Shown: positions 45,987 through 54,821 of the stretch, in pieces | Position numbering within the stretch: the stretch's first letter is position 1 | Layout of the letters: every line of letters begins with the position of its first letter | Source of the DNA: Paenibacillus nasutitermitis | Lineage (GTDB): Bacteria; Bacillota; Bacilli; Paenibacillales; Paenibacillaceae | Direction of reading: 5' to 3' | DNA length: 64,000 nt | Assembly: GCF_014641075.1 (NCBI RefSeq) | Contig: NZ_BMHP01000002.1 | Span: 372,001-436,000, forward strand | Position numbers and translations under genes: made by a program | Notes under the pieces: model-generated | Database searches by the model: none | What the model was told of the DNA's origin: nothing | Seen by the model: only the letters and a program-made list of their open reading frames with translations

Positions 45987-47103
45987 ACAGCTGCTCCAGC
46001 TTGCGTACGCTGCTTGACATATTGAAGCCGAACCGGTCCAAGGCCTTCAGCCGGGTCGGCCAATCCGGCTGGGGAGCAGCGGTCAGTTCACGGAGCCCGT
46101 CAACCCACCGCCTGGGATCGTCAGCCAGGCGCAGCGGGTGGAACAAACCAAGCTTCAAGTCCGCTTCCTTCGGGACAACATCCGATACCAGACAAGGAAT
46201 GCCGGCGGCCTGCGCCTCAATCAGCACGATGCCCAAACCCTCGAAGAGGGAAGGTAGAATAAATCCGTCAACGGCACCCAGCAGCTCCGGCACATCCTTG
46301 CGCAGTCCCAGAAAAAGGATCTGTTCCCGTAGCCCAAGATGCTGCACCTTCTCTTTCATCTCCGCCAGGCGAGGGCCGTCTCCGACCAGGAGCAGCTTGG
46401 CCTCCTTGTCGATTGCGGCATATTCTGCGAAACGGTCGATCAGAAACCCATGGTTCTTCTGATCCGCAAATCTGCCGATATGGGCGAACACCGGTGAATT
46501 CGACGAGCCCAGACCCAGACGGCTGCGCAGCTGCCTGCGATCCTGCGGCAGTGCCGCATAGGACTCCGTGGATATCGCGTTCGGGAATACCATCACGCGG
46601 CTGTCCTTCCAGCAGTTTGCGCCGAACAGCGATTCGCAGGCTTCTCTGGAACAGCCAAGCATATGCGTCGAATGCTTAACCATCAGATGCCTCATGTAGC
46701 GTGTATATAGCGAGCGAAGCACCGAGCCTTTGCCGGCTGATTTGACGTTATGGCTGTGGCAGATCCGGATCGGAATTCCCAACCTGCTTGCGGTCTTGAG
46801 CACATACCCGCTGAATCCGAAGATATGGCTGTGAATCGCTGCATACGGGCCGTTGCTGCGGATATTCCGTTCAAGGGCGCGCGTGAAGCCTCCAAGTCCG
46901 CTGCGGGGATGGGGCTGGCGCAGAATCTTTCCCCCTAAAGCTTCGATCTCCTCATCGTAGAAAGCCGGCTCTTCGGTCTGTACGGCAAAATGAAACTCAA
47001 AGCGCTCACGGTCCGTATGCCGGTACACATTCATCAAGAGCGTTTCGATCCCGCCCGGATGCATTTTGCCCACAACATGAAGCACTTTAATAACGCCGCT
47101 CAT
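45976..47103 (-). CDS. GT4-family glycosyltransferase (EpsF-like)
   Basis: 375 residues. The start VIKVLHVVGKMHPGGIETLLMNVYRH and SHIFGFSGYVLKTASRLGIPIRICHSHN resemble Bacillus EpsF; PSLFEGLGIVLIEAQAAGIPCLVSD is the donor-binding end. Catalytic side is cytosolic. It is coupled to the pyruvyltransferase (ATGA overlap). Confidence 0.92.
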   Translation of the reverse strand: MSGVIKVLHVVGKMHPGGIETLLMNVYRHTDRERFEFHFAVQTEEPAFYDEEIEALGGKILRQPHPRSGLGGFTRALERNIRSNGPYAAIHSHIFGFSGYVLKTASRLGIPIRICHSHNVKSAGKGSVLRSLYTRYMRHLMVKHSTHMLGCSREACESLFGANCWKDSRVMVFPNAISTESYAALPQDRRQLRSRLGLGSSNSPVFAHIGRFADQKNHGFLIDRFAEYAAIDKEAKLLLVGDGPRLAEMKEKVQHLGLREQILFLGLRKDVPELLGAVDGFILPSLFEGLGIVLIEAQAAGIPCLVSDVVPKEADLKLGLFHPLRLADDPRRWVDGLRELTAAPQPDWPTRLKALDRFGFNMSSSVRKLEQLYGS

Positions 47104-48395
47104 CGTAAAATTCTCCCCATATGACCGATTAGTTGGTTCTTCTTCCTTTCCATCGTCTTGAGAAAAAGCGCGGAAGGTGGCTGCTCAAGCTTCATCGCCG
47201 CAACAGCTTCCGCCGCCGGCTGATTGAAGTCCACCAAATGTCCGCCCAGCCCCAAATCGTGGAAAATCGCCGACAGCTTCCTGTCCCAAATGACGCCGTA
47301 AGTCGGCTTCAGCATGGAAACCGCCGGCAGGCAGGCATGAAGCCGCTGGGCTATGATCGCGCCGCATTGGCTGATCTGATCCACCAGCGCATCCACGGTC
47401 CGCGGATACGGGTAGAAACTCACGCCGTTCAAGCCGTGGCACAGGGGTTTGACCATCTGCTCGACGAAAGCATTGTCGCTTTCGGCTCCATTTGTGAATA
47501 CGCGGACCTCATAACCTTTACCGGTCAGAATAGCCGCTATCTCTTGCCACCACTCCGCGCAGGTTTGCCGCTCCCAGCGAAGCGAGGTGCTGCGGCGGAG
47601 TTCATTCGGATCAAGTATTCCGAGTCCTATAATCGGCTTAAGGCTTGTGGAAGTCTGAACAGGAGGCTCCATGACCCCTATGCCTCCACCTTCTTTTGCG
47701 CTCAAGGCATCCGCGGACCTCATCGATGGGAGCTTGGATTGAACAGCAGCCTCCTGACGGTTGATCAGTGAGGCGAAGGTCTCCTGGGAATAAAGGGCCG
47801 GATCGCTCAGGGCTACTGTCTTGTCTGCCAGGGAAGGATCGAATTTCAGCAGAAAGGCTCTGGATTCCTCATCCCGGAGGGCAATGCTCGAAGCATACCT
47901 GCATACCCCGCGGAAGCAGGCGCGCGCCGGTCCGCTCCAAGGACCTCGCGCACCCACCAATACGACATGCAGCGGCTTGCCCTGCCGCCTGGCCTCATCG
48001 GCGACCCGCCTGACAGCTAGCGGAAAAGTCAAATACGTATCGATAAACAGATGCCCGCCGCCAATCATCACGACATCGGATTCCGCTACCAGCCTCTTCA
48101 GCTGCGTGGAGAGCACCGAATTCTTCCGGCGGTGCAGCCAATAAGCCTTCATCATACGCAAACTGTCAGGGGTGGCTCTTTTTTTCAGGCTGTCGTCATT
48201 CAGACGGTAGGCATGCGGCTGGGCCTTCTCCTGCTGCAGGGCTTGATCTTCTTCCTGCGACAGGCCCTGCGTCAAATCGAAATGCAGCACTTTATGCGGA
48301 CCATGCATCCCAATCAGATAAGTCATGGCTCTGGCAATCAGACCGTCTCCCAGGTTCGGAGAACTTGGCACTCCGGCAAGCAGCACAGTGGTCAT
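47100..48395 (-). CDS. Polysaccharide pyruvyl transferase family protein
   Basis: 431 residues. VLLAGVPSSPNLGDGLIARAMTYLI (the GNxGD-like start), MIGGGHLFIDTYLTFPLAVR, GARGPW and IAQRLHACLPAVSMLKPTYGVIWDRKL mark the family, which adds ketal pyruvate to sugars (as CsaB, EpsI, EpsO). An internal Ser/Gln-rich insert (about residues 210-250) separates the two halves. This predicts an acidic, pyruvylated polymer. GGAG upstream of ATG at 48395. Confidence 0.9.
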   Translation of the reverse strand: MTTVLLAGVPSSPNLGDGLIARAMTYLIGMHGPHKVLHFDLTQGLSQEEDQALQQEKAQPHAYRLNDDSLKKRATPDSLRMMKAYWLHRRKNSVLSTQLKRLVAESDVVMIGGGHLFIDTYLTFPLAVRRVADEARRQGKPLHVVLVGARGPWSGPARACFRGVCRYASSIALRDEESRAFLLKFDPSLADKTVALSDPALYSQETFASLINRQEAAVQSKLPSMRSADALSAKEGGGIGVMEPPVQTSTSLKPIIGLGILDPNELRRSTSLRWERQTCAEWWQEIAAILTGKGYEVRVFTNGAESDNAFVEQMVKPLCHGLNGVSFYPYPRTVDALVDQISQCGAIIAQRLHACLPAVSMLKPTYGVIWDRKLSAIFHDLGLGGHLVDFNQPAAEAVAAMKLEQPPSALFLKTMERKKNQLIGHMGRILR

Positions 48396-48448
48396 CAGTT
48401 GTTCCTCTCCTTAATTTATCTGTATGGTTCAAGCTGTATAAACCCGGT

Positions 48449-49798
48449 TTATTTGAGTCGGAGCGAAGGCGTCCATACCGGTGTCACAACGCCGAACTTG
48501 CGTTTAATCAATACGGCCATGGCAGCGTTCCAGCATATCGAAGAACAGAAGGACGCTATACCAGCTCCCGTCATGCCAAGCTGCGGGATCAGGGCAAGGC
48601 TTAAAGCGACATTCAGCGCAGTCGCGGCTCCAAGCGCACGGGTCAGCGTTTTCTGATACCCGGTCATCGTTGCCAGCGTTCCTGTCTGTCCGCAGAAAGC
48701 GCCGAATAATTGGCCTGCCGCTATAAGTACAAGCGCAGGATAAGCCGCGGTAAATTCGCTTCCGAACAGTCCGAGCAGAGGCCGCCCGCCGATGGCAAAG
48801 GCTATGAAGATGACGGCTGCAAAAGTGAATCCAGCACGCCCGGATGTGGTACATACCTGCTGCAGCTTTTTCCAGTCGCCTTTGGCATAGGTCTCGGAGA
48901 GCAAGGGGGCAGCGGTCATATTAATCGCCGTCATGGCGAAGGATACAAGCGTTGCCAGCCTGACGGCTGCGGAGAAAAATCCGGACTGCGTCTCGCTTTC
49001 CATCATACCCATGAGCAAAACGTTAAGCTGGCCCAAAATCAGGTACATGCCGCCGTTAATCATCAGCGATACCGACAGGTTTAACCATTTCCGGGTCTCA
49101 TACTGCGGTTTTACAAGTGCCGTCTGACCGCCTATCCTGGCTTTCAGCACTACCGCTCCGATCAAATAGGAGACACCAACCGATACGGCAAAGCAAAGCA
49201 TTGCAACGCCGGCATTCGCCTCCATGCCAATGGCGTACACCGCCAGCAGCAGAAGTCCGATCGTCAGCAGCGGCCGGATGATTTTCTCAGGCATCTGGGC
49301 AAAAAGCACATCCTTCAGCGCCTGAAGCGCGCTCTGCCGGAGTGTTGCCAGCGTCAGCAGCGGTATTGTGATCAGTCCAACCGCATAAGCGGCTGTCTGA
49401 GCGTTCGTCATGCCTTCATGCCGCCATGCGATTACAGCCAAACCGATCAACATAACCGTCAGCGACAGGACGAAACCGATCTGATTCGCTCTTCTCATCA
49501 AACCCTTAATCAACGGCCAGGCGTTCTCCGCCTTATGTGCCGAGACCAGCCGCACAATCGTCGTATCGAAGCCCAGCTTGGCCGGGAAAACAAGAAAGGT
49601 TGTCACAGTCGTCACAAATGCGTATGTCCCATACCCGGCTGCTCCCAGCAGACGCGCAAGTACAATTTGCATCAGCAGCGCAAGTCCCATCCCAGCTGCA
49701 TTGATCAGAAAGCTGATGCTTCCTCCCTTTGCCAGCAGTTTAGCCACAGTGCCGGAGCGTGAAGCTGCCGGCTTGGAAAGCCCTTGTGCACTGTCCAT
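48449..49798 (-). CDS. Wzx-type polysaccharide flippase
   Basis: 449-residue membrane protein of the MOP superfamily, about 12-14 helices. FLINAAGMGLALLMQIVLARLLGAAGYGTYAFVTT is the typical first part; ALGAATALNVALSLALIPQLGMTGAGIASFCSSI the last. It should move the lipid-linked repeat unit across the membrane. The start codon shares one base with the stop of the dehydratase gene (TAATG). Confidence 0.92.
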   Translation of the reverse strand: MDSAQGLSKPAASRSGTVAKLLAKGGSISFLINAAGMGLALLMQIVLARLLGAAGYGTYAFVTTVTTFLVFPAKLGFDTTIVRLVSAHKAENAWPLIKGLMRRANQIGFVLSLTVMLIGLAVIAWRHEGMTNAQTAAYAVGLITIPLLTLATLRQSALQALKDVLFAQMPEKIIRPLLTIGLLLLAVYAIGMEANAGVAMLCFAVSVGVSYLIGAVVLKARIGGQTALVKPQYETRKWLNLSVSLMINGGMYLILGQLNVLLMGMMESETQSGFFSAAVRLATLVSFAMTAINMTAAPLLSETYAKGDWKKLQQVCTTSGRAGFTFAAVIFIAFAIGGRPLLGLFGSEFTAAYPALVLIAAGQLFGAFCGQTGTLATMTGYQKTLTRALGAATALNVALSLALIPQLGMTGAGIASFCSSICWNAAMAVLIKRKFGVVTPVWTPSLRLK

Positions 49799-51621
49799 TA
49801 CGATACATTCCGGTAGCTCGGAACCAGATGCTTGAGCACAGCGCGGATCTGCTCGGGATGCTGCCCCAATACCTGCTCCAGCTTGCGGATTTCAAATTCC
49901 AGCTCGGTGCGGTTGATCTGCATCGGCTTGCCGATAAAGATCCTGTCATGCACAGTGGAGGAAAGCCCCTCCTCATTGGTCAGCAGCTCTTCATAGAGCT
50001 TCTCACCTTCCCGAATCCCGCTGAATTGGATATCAATGTCGATGCCCGGCTCATAACCGGACAATCGGATCAAATCGGTAGCCAGATCCACAATTTTCAC
50101 CGGCTTGCCCATATCCAGAATGAAGATTTCTCCGCCCTTCGCGAATGCGCCGGCCTGGATCACGAGCTGCACAGCCTCCGGAATGGTCATGAAATAACGA
50201 ACCATTTCGGGATGGGTGACTGTGACGGGACCGCCTTTGGCGATCTGCTCCTTGAAGCGCGGAATGACGCTTCCCCTGCTGCCCAGCACATTGCCGAACC
50301 GGACGGCGACATATTTGGTTTTACTGTGCTTGTCCAGACTTTGTATGAACATTTCCGCAATCCTCTTGGTCGTTCCCATAATACTCGTGGGATTGACCGC
50401 CTTGTCCGTGGAGATAAAAACAAACCGTTCGGCGCCGAACAGATCTGCGCATTCCGCGACATTTTTTGTACCGAACACATTGTTCTTGATCGCTTCCGAA
50501 GGATTGCGTTCCATCAGCGGAACATGCTTGTGTGCTGCCGCGTGGAAAACCACCTGCGGGCGGTATTTGGCGAACACATCCTCCAGCCGTTTGCGGTCCT
50601 GCACATCGGCAATGACTGTTTCAATGCGCAGATCAGGAAAGGTGTTGAGCAGTTCCATCTCGATCAAATAGATGCTGTTCTCGCCATGACCCAGCAGCAG
50701 CAGCTTATCCGGTGCGAAAGGTGCGATCTGGCGGCACAGCTCCGATCCGATGGAACCTCCCGCCCCGGTAACAAGCACGGTCTTGCCTTCCACATAATTA
50801 GCAATATGAGCCAAATCGGTCCGGATCGGATCGCGTCCCAGCAGATCTTCAACCGAAACGTCGCGAACGCGTCTCACCGCGCCTTGGCCCTGTATGAGCT
50901 CATGCAGGTCGGGAACAATTTTCAACCTGGCTTTCGTGGATTTGCAAATGTTGATGATATGGGATATTTGGGACTTCGATACGGAAGGCAGCGCGATGAT
51001 TATCTCGTCGATATCCTCTGTTTCGGTAATGCGGGGAATATCGTCGCGTCCCCCGAAGACCGGCAACCCATAGACCGAAAGCTGTTTTTTGTAAGGGTCG
51101 TCATCGATAAAACCGACCGGTACGACGGCAACCGTTTCATTTTGCAGCAATTCCTTGGCAATCAATGTCCCACAGCTGCCGGCTCCGATAATCAGGGCGC
51201 GGTGGCTGCCTTTTCTCCGGCGGGTTGAAAACTTATCGCAGAAGGCTCTCCACAGCAAACGCGGTCCCGCCATCATGAAGATCATGCCCATCATATGGTG
51301 GAGCAGGATCAGCTTCGGCACATTCCAGCCGAACAGGATGTTAACAGCAGCGTAAGGCAGAAGACCCGTCCACAGAGCAGCTGACAGGATGGAGAACATT
51401 TCACTGACGCCGGCGTATTGCCATATCCTCAGATGCAGCTTCATCCGCAGCGTGCAAAACAGCCCGACCCCTCCTGCCAGCAGCGCATAAGTCAGCCACA
51501 TAAAGGGCCGTGGTTCCATCCATGGGCTGCTTGTCTGCAGCCAGAAAGCCACCGCCAGGCTGAGCACGACAGCCGACAAATCCAGTGCAATCAAAAAACG
51601 CGTCCGATAGGCTGCAACCAT
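49798..51621 (-). CDS. UDP-HexNAc 4,6-dehydratase (EpsC/CapD/PglF-like)
   Basis: 607 residues: four membrane helices in the first 130 residues, a first Rossmann domain (ALIIGAGSCGTLIAKELL, about 145-270), and the catalytic SDR domain (VLVTGAGGSIGSELCRQI from about 285) with HKHVPLMERNP and FISTDKAVNPTSIMGTTKR, where Met replaces the usual catalytic Tyr as in this family. It makes the 4-keto-6-deoxy intermediate of diacetylbacillosamine. AGGAGG-type site near the start is not strong. Confidence 0.93.
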   Translation of the reverse strand: MVAAYRTRFLIALDLSAVVLSLAVAFWLQTSSPWMEPRPFMWLTYALLAGGVGLFCTLRMKLHLRIWQYAGVSEMFSILSAALWTGLLPYAAVNILFGWNVPKLILLHHMMGMIFMMAGPRLLWRAFCDKFSTRRRKGSHRALIIGAGSCGTLIAKELLQNETVAVVPVGFIDDDPYKKQLSVYGLPVFGGRDDIPRITETEDIDEIIIALPSVSKSQISHIINICKSTKARLKIVPDLHELIQGQGAVRRVRDVSVEDLLGRDPIRTDLAHIANYVEGKTVLVTGAGGSIGSELCRQIAPFAPDKLLLLGHGENSIYLIEMELLNTFPDLRIETVIADVQDRKRLEDVFAKYRPQVVFHAAAHKHVPLMERNPSEAIKNNVFGTKNVAECADLFGAERFVFISTDKAVNPTSIMGTTKRIAEMFIQSLDKHSKTKYVAVRFGNVLGSRGSVIPRFKEQIAKGGPVTVTHPEMVRYFMTIPEAVQLVIQAGAFAKGGEIFILDMGKPVKIVDLATDLIRLSGYEPGIDIDIQFSGIREGEKLYEELLTNEEGLSSTVHDRIFIGKPMQINRTELEFEIRKLEQVLGQHPEQIRAVLKHLVPSYRNVS

Positions 51622-51651
51622 ACTTTCTCATTCCTCCCATTGATTCTCTTT

Positions 51652-52329
51652 TTATTCCTGCACGTAGGTATAATAAGCGCTTGACTCACGAACTGCCGTC
51701 TGATTCAAAGCTACCCCGACGATCCTGGCCTGCACGAACTGCAGCGCATCTCTTGCCTTGATCGCCTGCTGCTTCTTCACGCTGCGTGCATTGACCACCA
51801 GCAGAACGCCGTCGCAGCGGGTCGACATGATTTGCGCATCGCTTACAGCCAGCACCGGCGGCGTATCAATCAGCACAATATCATAGATGCCTCGCAGCTC
51901 CTCCAGCAGCTGATCCATCCTGCGAGAGCCCAGCAGTTCGGATGGATTGGGCGGAATCGAGCCCGAAGGCATCACATGCAGGTTATCGATATGGGTTGTT
52001 TGCGCCGCTTCCGAAGCGGAAGCCCGTCCTGACAGCACATCCGTCAAACCGCAGCGGTTGGACAGCCGGAAGCTCACATGCGCCGTAGGCTTGCGGAGAT
52101 CGGCGTCTACCAGAAGCACTGTCTTCTCCGTTTGCGCATAAGCAACCGCCAGATTGTTGATCGTCGTGGTCTTGCCTTCCTTCGGATTCGCCGATGTGAC
52201 CATCAATAGCTGAAGAGGACGATCCGCTTCCGCATATTGCAGATTCGTTCTCAAGGTCCGGTAGGATTCCGATATAGCCGACAACGGATTAAGATCCGTA
52301 ATAATCGGTCTTTGGTCAATTTGCAGCAT
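51652..52329 (-). CDS. BY-type tyrosine kinase (EpsB/YwqD/CapB-like)
   Basis: 225 residues from the ATG at 52329, eight bases after AGGTGA. Walker A is SANPKEGKTTTINN, Walker A' is VLLVDADLRKPT, Walker B is YDIVLIDTPP, and the tail SSAYYTYVQE carries the autophosphorylated tyrosines. It works with the membrane adaptor encoded just upstream (14-base overlap) and the phosphatase before that, controlling polymer synthesis and length. Confidence 0.95.
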   Translation of the reverse strand: MLQIDQRPIITDLNPLSAISESYRTLRTNLQYAEADRPLQLLMVTSANPKEGKTTTINNLAVAYAQTEKTVLLVDADLRKPTAHVSFRLSNRCGLTDVLSGRASASEAAQTTHIDNLHVMPSGSIPPNPSELLGSRRMDQLLEELRGIYDIVLIDTPPVLAVSDAQIMSTRCDGVLLVVNARSVKKQQAIKARDALQFVQARIVGVALNQTAVRESSAYYTYVQE

Positions 52330-53074
52330 GCGTACTTTCACCTGCTTTCGCCGGATTAATGGATTGCTTCTGTTTCTTCCGCAAATCCCCCTGTTTGATC
52401 GAAGGAATAAGCACGAGGGTCGGAAGCCCCAAATAACGCTCAACGCTGACTTCATTGCGGATCGTATCATCGAAATAATCCAGCAGCAGCACAAAACCGA
52501 TTCCAAACAAGAACGAGATGATAAAGCAAATGGCCATATTCAGCTTGGGATCGGGTTTAATCGGCGCCGGAAGCTTGTTCTCGTTTGCCATATGAAGCAA
52601 ATAGACATTATCAACCTTCATGATCTTCGTAATCTGTTCCTGGAACACTTCTGAAATCGAATTCACGATTCGTACCGCCGATTTGTAGTTCGTGCTCGGA
52701 TAAGCGAGCGTAACAACCTGCGTTCCGTTGACGGAGCTGAAGCTGATGTTCTTCATCAGTTCATCCGTTGTGACATTGAATTCGGGATGCTTGTTTACGA
52801 CCATTTCCATGATGGCCGGTGTCCGGATGATTTCTTTGTACGTGTTGATCAGGCTGATGTTGGTATTAATGGCGTTCAGATCAAGCTGCAGCATGCCCGG
52901 CTTGTCGTTGGCAGAATTTACGATCAGCTTGGTATAAGCCTGATAAACCGGTTTTAAATAATAGAAGCTCACAATGCCCGAGGCGGCGGTACCCAAGATG
53001 ACAATAGCAACCACAATCCAGATCCGTTTGAGAATCAGCGACAGATAATGCTTTAAATCCAGTTCCATATTCAA
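52316..53074 (-). CDS. Wzz/YveK-type chain-length regulator (kinase adaptor)
   Basis: About 252 residues. LDLKHYLSLILKRIWIVVAIVILGTAASGIVSFYYLKPVYQA is the first membrane helix with its flanking YxAxxxI-like part; a second helix (LNMAICFIISFLFGIGFVLLLDYFDDTIRNEVSVERYLGLPTLVLIP) is followed by the cytosolic tail that activates the kinase. Start uncertain: TTG at 53074 is 11 bases after GGAGG; ATG at 53068 is the alternative. Confidence 0.92.
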   Translation of the reverse strand: MNMELDLKHYLSLILKRIWIVVAIVILGTAASGIVSFYYLKPVYQAYTKLIVNSANDKPGMLQLDLNAINTNISLINTYKEIIRTPAIMEMVVNKHPEFNVTTDELMKNISFSSVNGTQVVTLAYPSTNYKSAVRIVNSISEVFQEQITKIMKVDNVYLLHMANENKLPAPIKPDPKLNMAICFIISFLFGIGFVLLLDYFDDTIRNEVSVERYLGLPTLVLIPSIKQGDLRKKQKQSINPAKAGESTHAAN

Positions 53075-53094
53075 TTTGAAACGTACCTCCACTC

Positions 53095-53877
53095 CTAGGT
53101 TTTGAAGATTGACCAGCCTGCGAACAACCGCATTGTCTTTCTTCTTCCCTGCATGGGTCTTCGTTTGACGGGCATATCATGAATGACAGACCGGGCATTC
53201 CGTTCGTAATAGTCCGTAAGCTCCGTTCCGAGCCTGGCAGACAGTGCTTTGTATGCGGCACGCAGCTCATAGGGTCGTGTGGATGCGTTATGCGCATCAG
53301 ATGCGATCAAGTGAACCAGATTGCGTCTGCACAGCTCCCAAGCCAGTGCTTTTACTGGCTTGCCGAATCGGCCGGTTAACGAATGCGAGGTAATTTGGCA
53401 TAATGCCCCATTTCCCACAAGGGTCACCAGCTTATCCGGATCAGCCGCAATTTCTGCGTTGCGTTCGGGATGGGCGATAATCGGCGTCCATCCGGCTATG
53501 CGCAGCTCATGAATCATTTCATCGAAACGATATGGCAAGCGCCCGGAAGGCATTTCCACAAGCACATAGGATGAATACCCAAGCGGGAGCAGGTTTCCAG
53601 TCTTCAGCCCGTCCAGTATTTCTTCATGCGCCCTTATCTCCTGGCCGCCCAAAACCCGAAGCGGTATCCCGCGTTCCTTAAGTTCACTATTCAAGTCGTC
53701 CACAGCCAGCAATATGTCTTTGGCTTTCGTATCATAACGCCCTATCCGGTAATGAGGCGTTGCGCAAACGACGGTTGCACCATCTTCTGCTGCGTAACCG
53801 GCCAATAAGACGGCTTCCTCCAGATCGGCTGGTCCGTCATCCAGTCCGTGCAGCAAATGACAATGGATGTCAATCAC
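53095..53877 (-). CDS. PHP-type tyrosine phosphatase (YwqE/CpsB/CapC-like)
   Basis: 260 residues from a GTG at 53877, eight bases after AGGAGG (an earlier GTG overlaps that site). Metal-binding motifs of the PHP fold: DIHCHLLHGLDDG, ATPHYRIG, PIIAHPERN and IASDAHNA. It dephosphorylates the BY-kinase. First gene of the exopolysaccharide operon; a predicted promoter lies 26 bases upstream. Confidence 0.93.
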   Translation of the reverse strand: MIDIHCHLLHGLDDGPADLEEAVLLAGYAAEDGATVVCATPHYRIGRYDTKAKDILLAVDDLNSELKERGIPLRVLGGQEIRAHEEILDGLKTGNLLPLGYSSYVLVEMPSGRLPYRFDEMIHELRIAGWTPIIAHPERNAEIAADPDKLVTLVGNGALCQITSHSLTGRFGKPVKALAWELCRRNLVHLIASDAHNASTRPYELRAAYKALSARLGTELTDYYERNARSVIHDMPVKRRPMQGRRKTMRLFAGWSIFKT

Positions 53878-53902
53878 GATAAACACCTCCTGACTCGCAG
53901 CA

Positions 53903-53931
53903 TTTATAAGAATGATAAAATTATGTCACAA
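53903..53931 (-). promoter_or_regulatory. Predicted sigma-A promoter of the EPS operon
   Basis: Minus strand: TTGTGA (53926-53931), 17 bases, TATAAA (53903-53908). An overlapping alternative uses CATAAT (53920-53925) with a TG extension and TTGTTG (53942-53947). Predicted leaders are short (20-35 bases). Confidence 0.55.
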
Positions 53932-54456
53932 AACGACGCATCAACAAGAGGGAATAAGGTAATATTTTGAAGTAGGTGTCTGTGTTTATTTTCGTATTGA
54001 CCGAACATGCTATCGTCCCTATACAATAATGAGAATTTATTAATTTTGGATGGAATAATATGTAATTTATTCATATTTATAGAGGATTCATCCCTTAATA
54101 TCGTCCTTTTGAATCGAACAAGGACTAGGTGGATGTGCTTGAATTAATCTTACAAATATCTTACAACTAAATTCAGAAATTCCTTGCCCCAGTTAGCTTC
54201 AACCCTCTTTTCTATGACTCTCGTTTCTCATCTCAAGGTGAGATTCTTCTGTTCCCGCTCTGCTTAATTAGGACTTATTATTCATAAATCCATAAACCAG
54301 GACTATACACCCTCTTTTTGTCAGACCATAATCTCCCTCGTTAACGATTTGTAAAATTGGGAAAAAATGAATTAATCCCGGTTCATGATCCCTAACACCT
54401 ACAACGTTTGTAAGAAAACTAGTTCGTTTAAGAAAGAAATCCAATAAAATTGCAAC
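53932..54456. other. AT-rich non-coding region upstream of the EPS operon
   Basis: About 525 bases without any supported reading frame on either strand and visibly richer in A and T than the genes around it. It contains two TTGTAAG direct repeats 11 bases apart on the minus strand (about 54149-54166) and several GAATTAAT-like words, but no motif I can name. Its length suggests binding sites for regulators of exopolysaccharide synthesis. Confidence 0.5.
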
Positions 54457-54482
54457 AAAAAAACGCCTTAAACCAGGCGTTT
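54457..54482 (-). terminator. Strong terminator with no gene ahead of it
   Basis: AAACGCCT (54461-54468), loop of six, AGGCGTTT (54475-54482); on the minus strand seven T follow. The ArsR-type gene upstream already has its own terminator at 54757-54782, so this one would end a separate short transcript from 54483-54756 or act as a second barrier before the EPS promoter. Confidence 0.8.
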
Positions 54483-54655
54483 CCGTTCATTTTTGATTAA
54501 AAAACAGGTGAATAATCCGGATTAATCCAATCTGCAATCAAGCCTTTTATTCCCCTGCTTTTAGAGTAAAGAAGAATCAGGTCTATAAGCTTACATAAAA
54601 ATTACATTGATAATACATTAACTCCTTCATGGGAATGGCGTGTTTTTTAAACCAC

Positions 54656-54754
54656 AAGAATAAACGGCTGCGCCTTCCTCTGGCGGCAAAGTTAGTTTCT
54701 TCCCTTAGACCTTATAGAAATTTATAAGAGTGAAACTTATAAATTCTATAAGGT
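54656..54754. repeat. Dispersed palindromic repeat, copy B, with a second perfect stem
   Basis: AAGAATAAACGGCTGCGCC (54656-54674) to CTTCCCTTAG (54699-54708) matches copies A and C. It is followed by a near-perfect palindrome: ACCTTATAGAAATTTATAAG (54709-54728) and CTTATAAATTCTATAAGGT (54736-54754) with an AGTGAAA loop. Confidence 0.75.
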
Positions 54755-54756
54755 TT

Positions 54757-54782
54757 AAAAAAGCATCGCTTCTCAGCGATGC
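54757..54782 (-). terminator. Terminator of the ArsR-type regulator gene
   Basis: GCATCGCT (54763-54770), loop TCTC, AGCGATGC (54775-54782), then six T on the minus strand. Confidence 0.88.
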
Positions 54783-54821
54783 CTTAATTCTTTCATTCTG
54801 TATTCATCTTCTATCTGCGAT

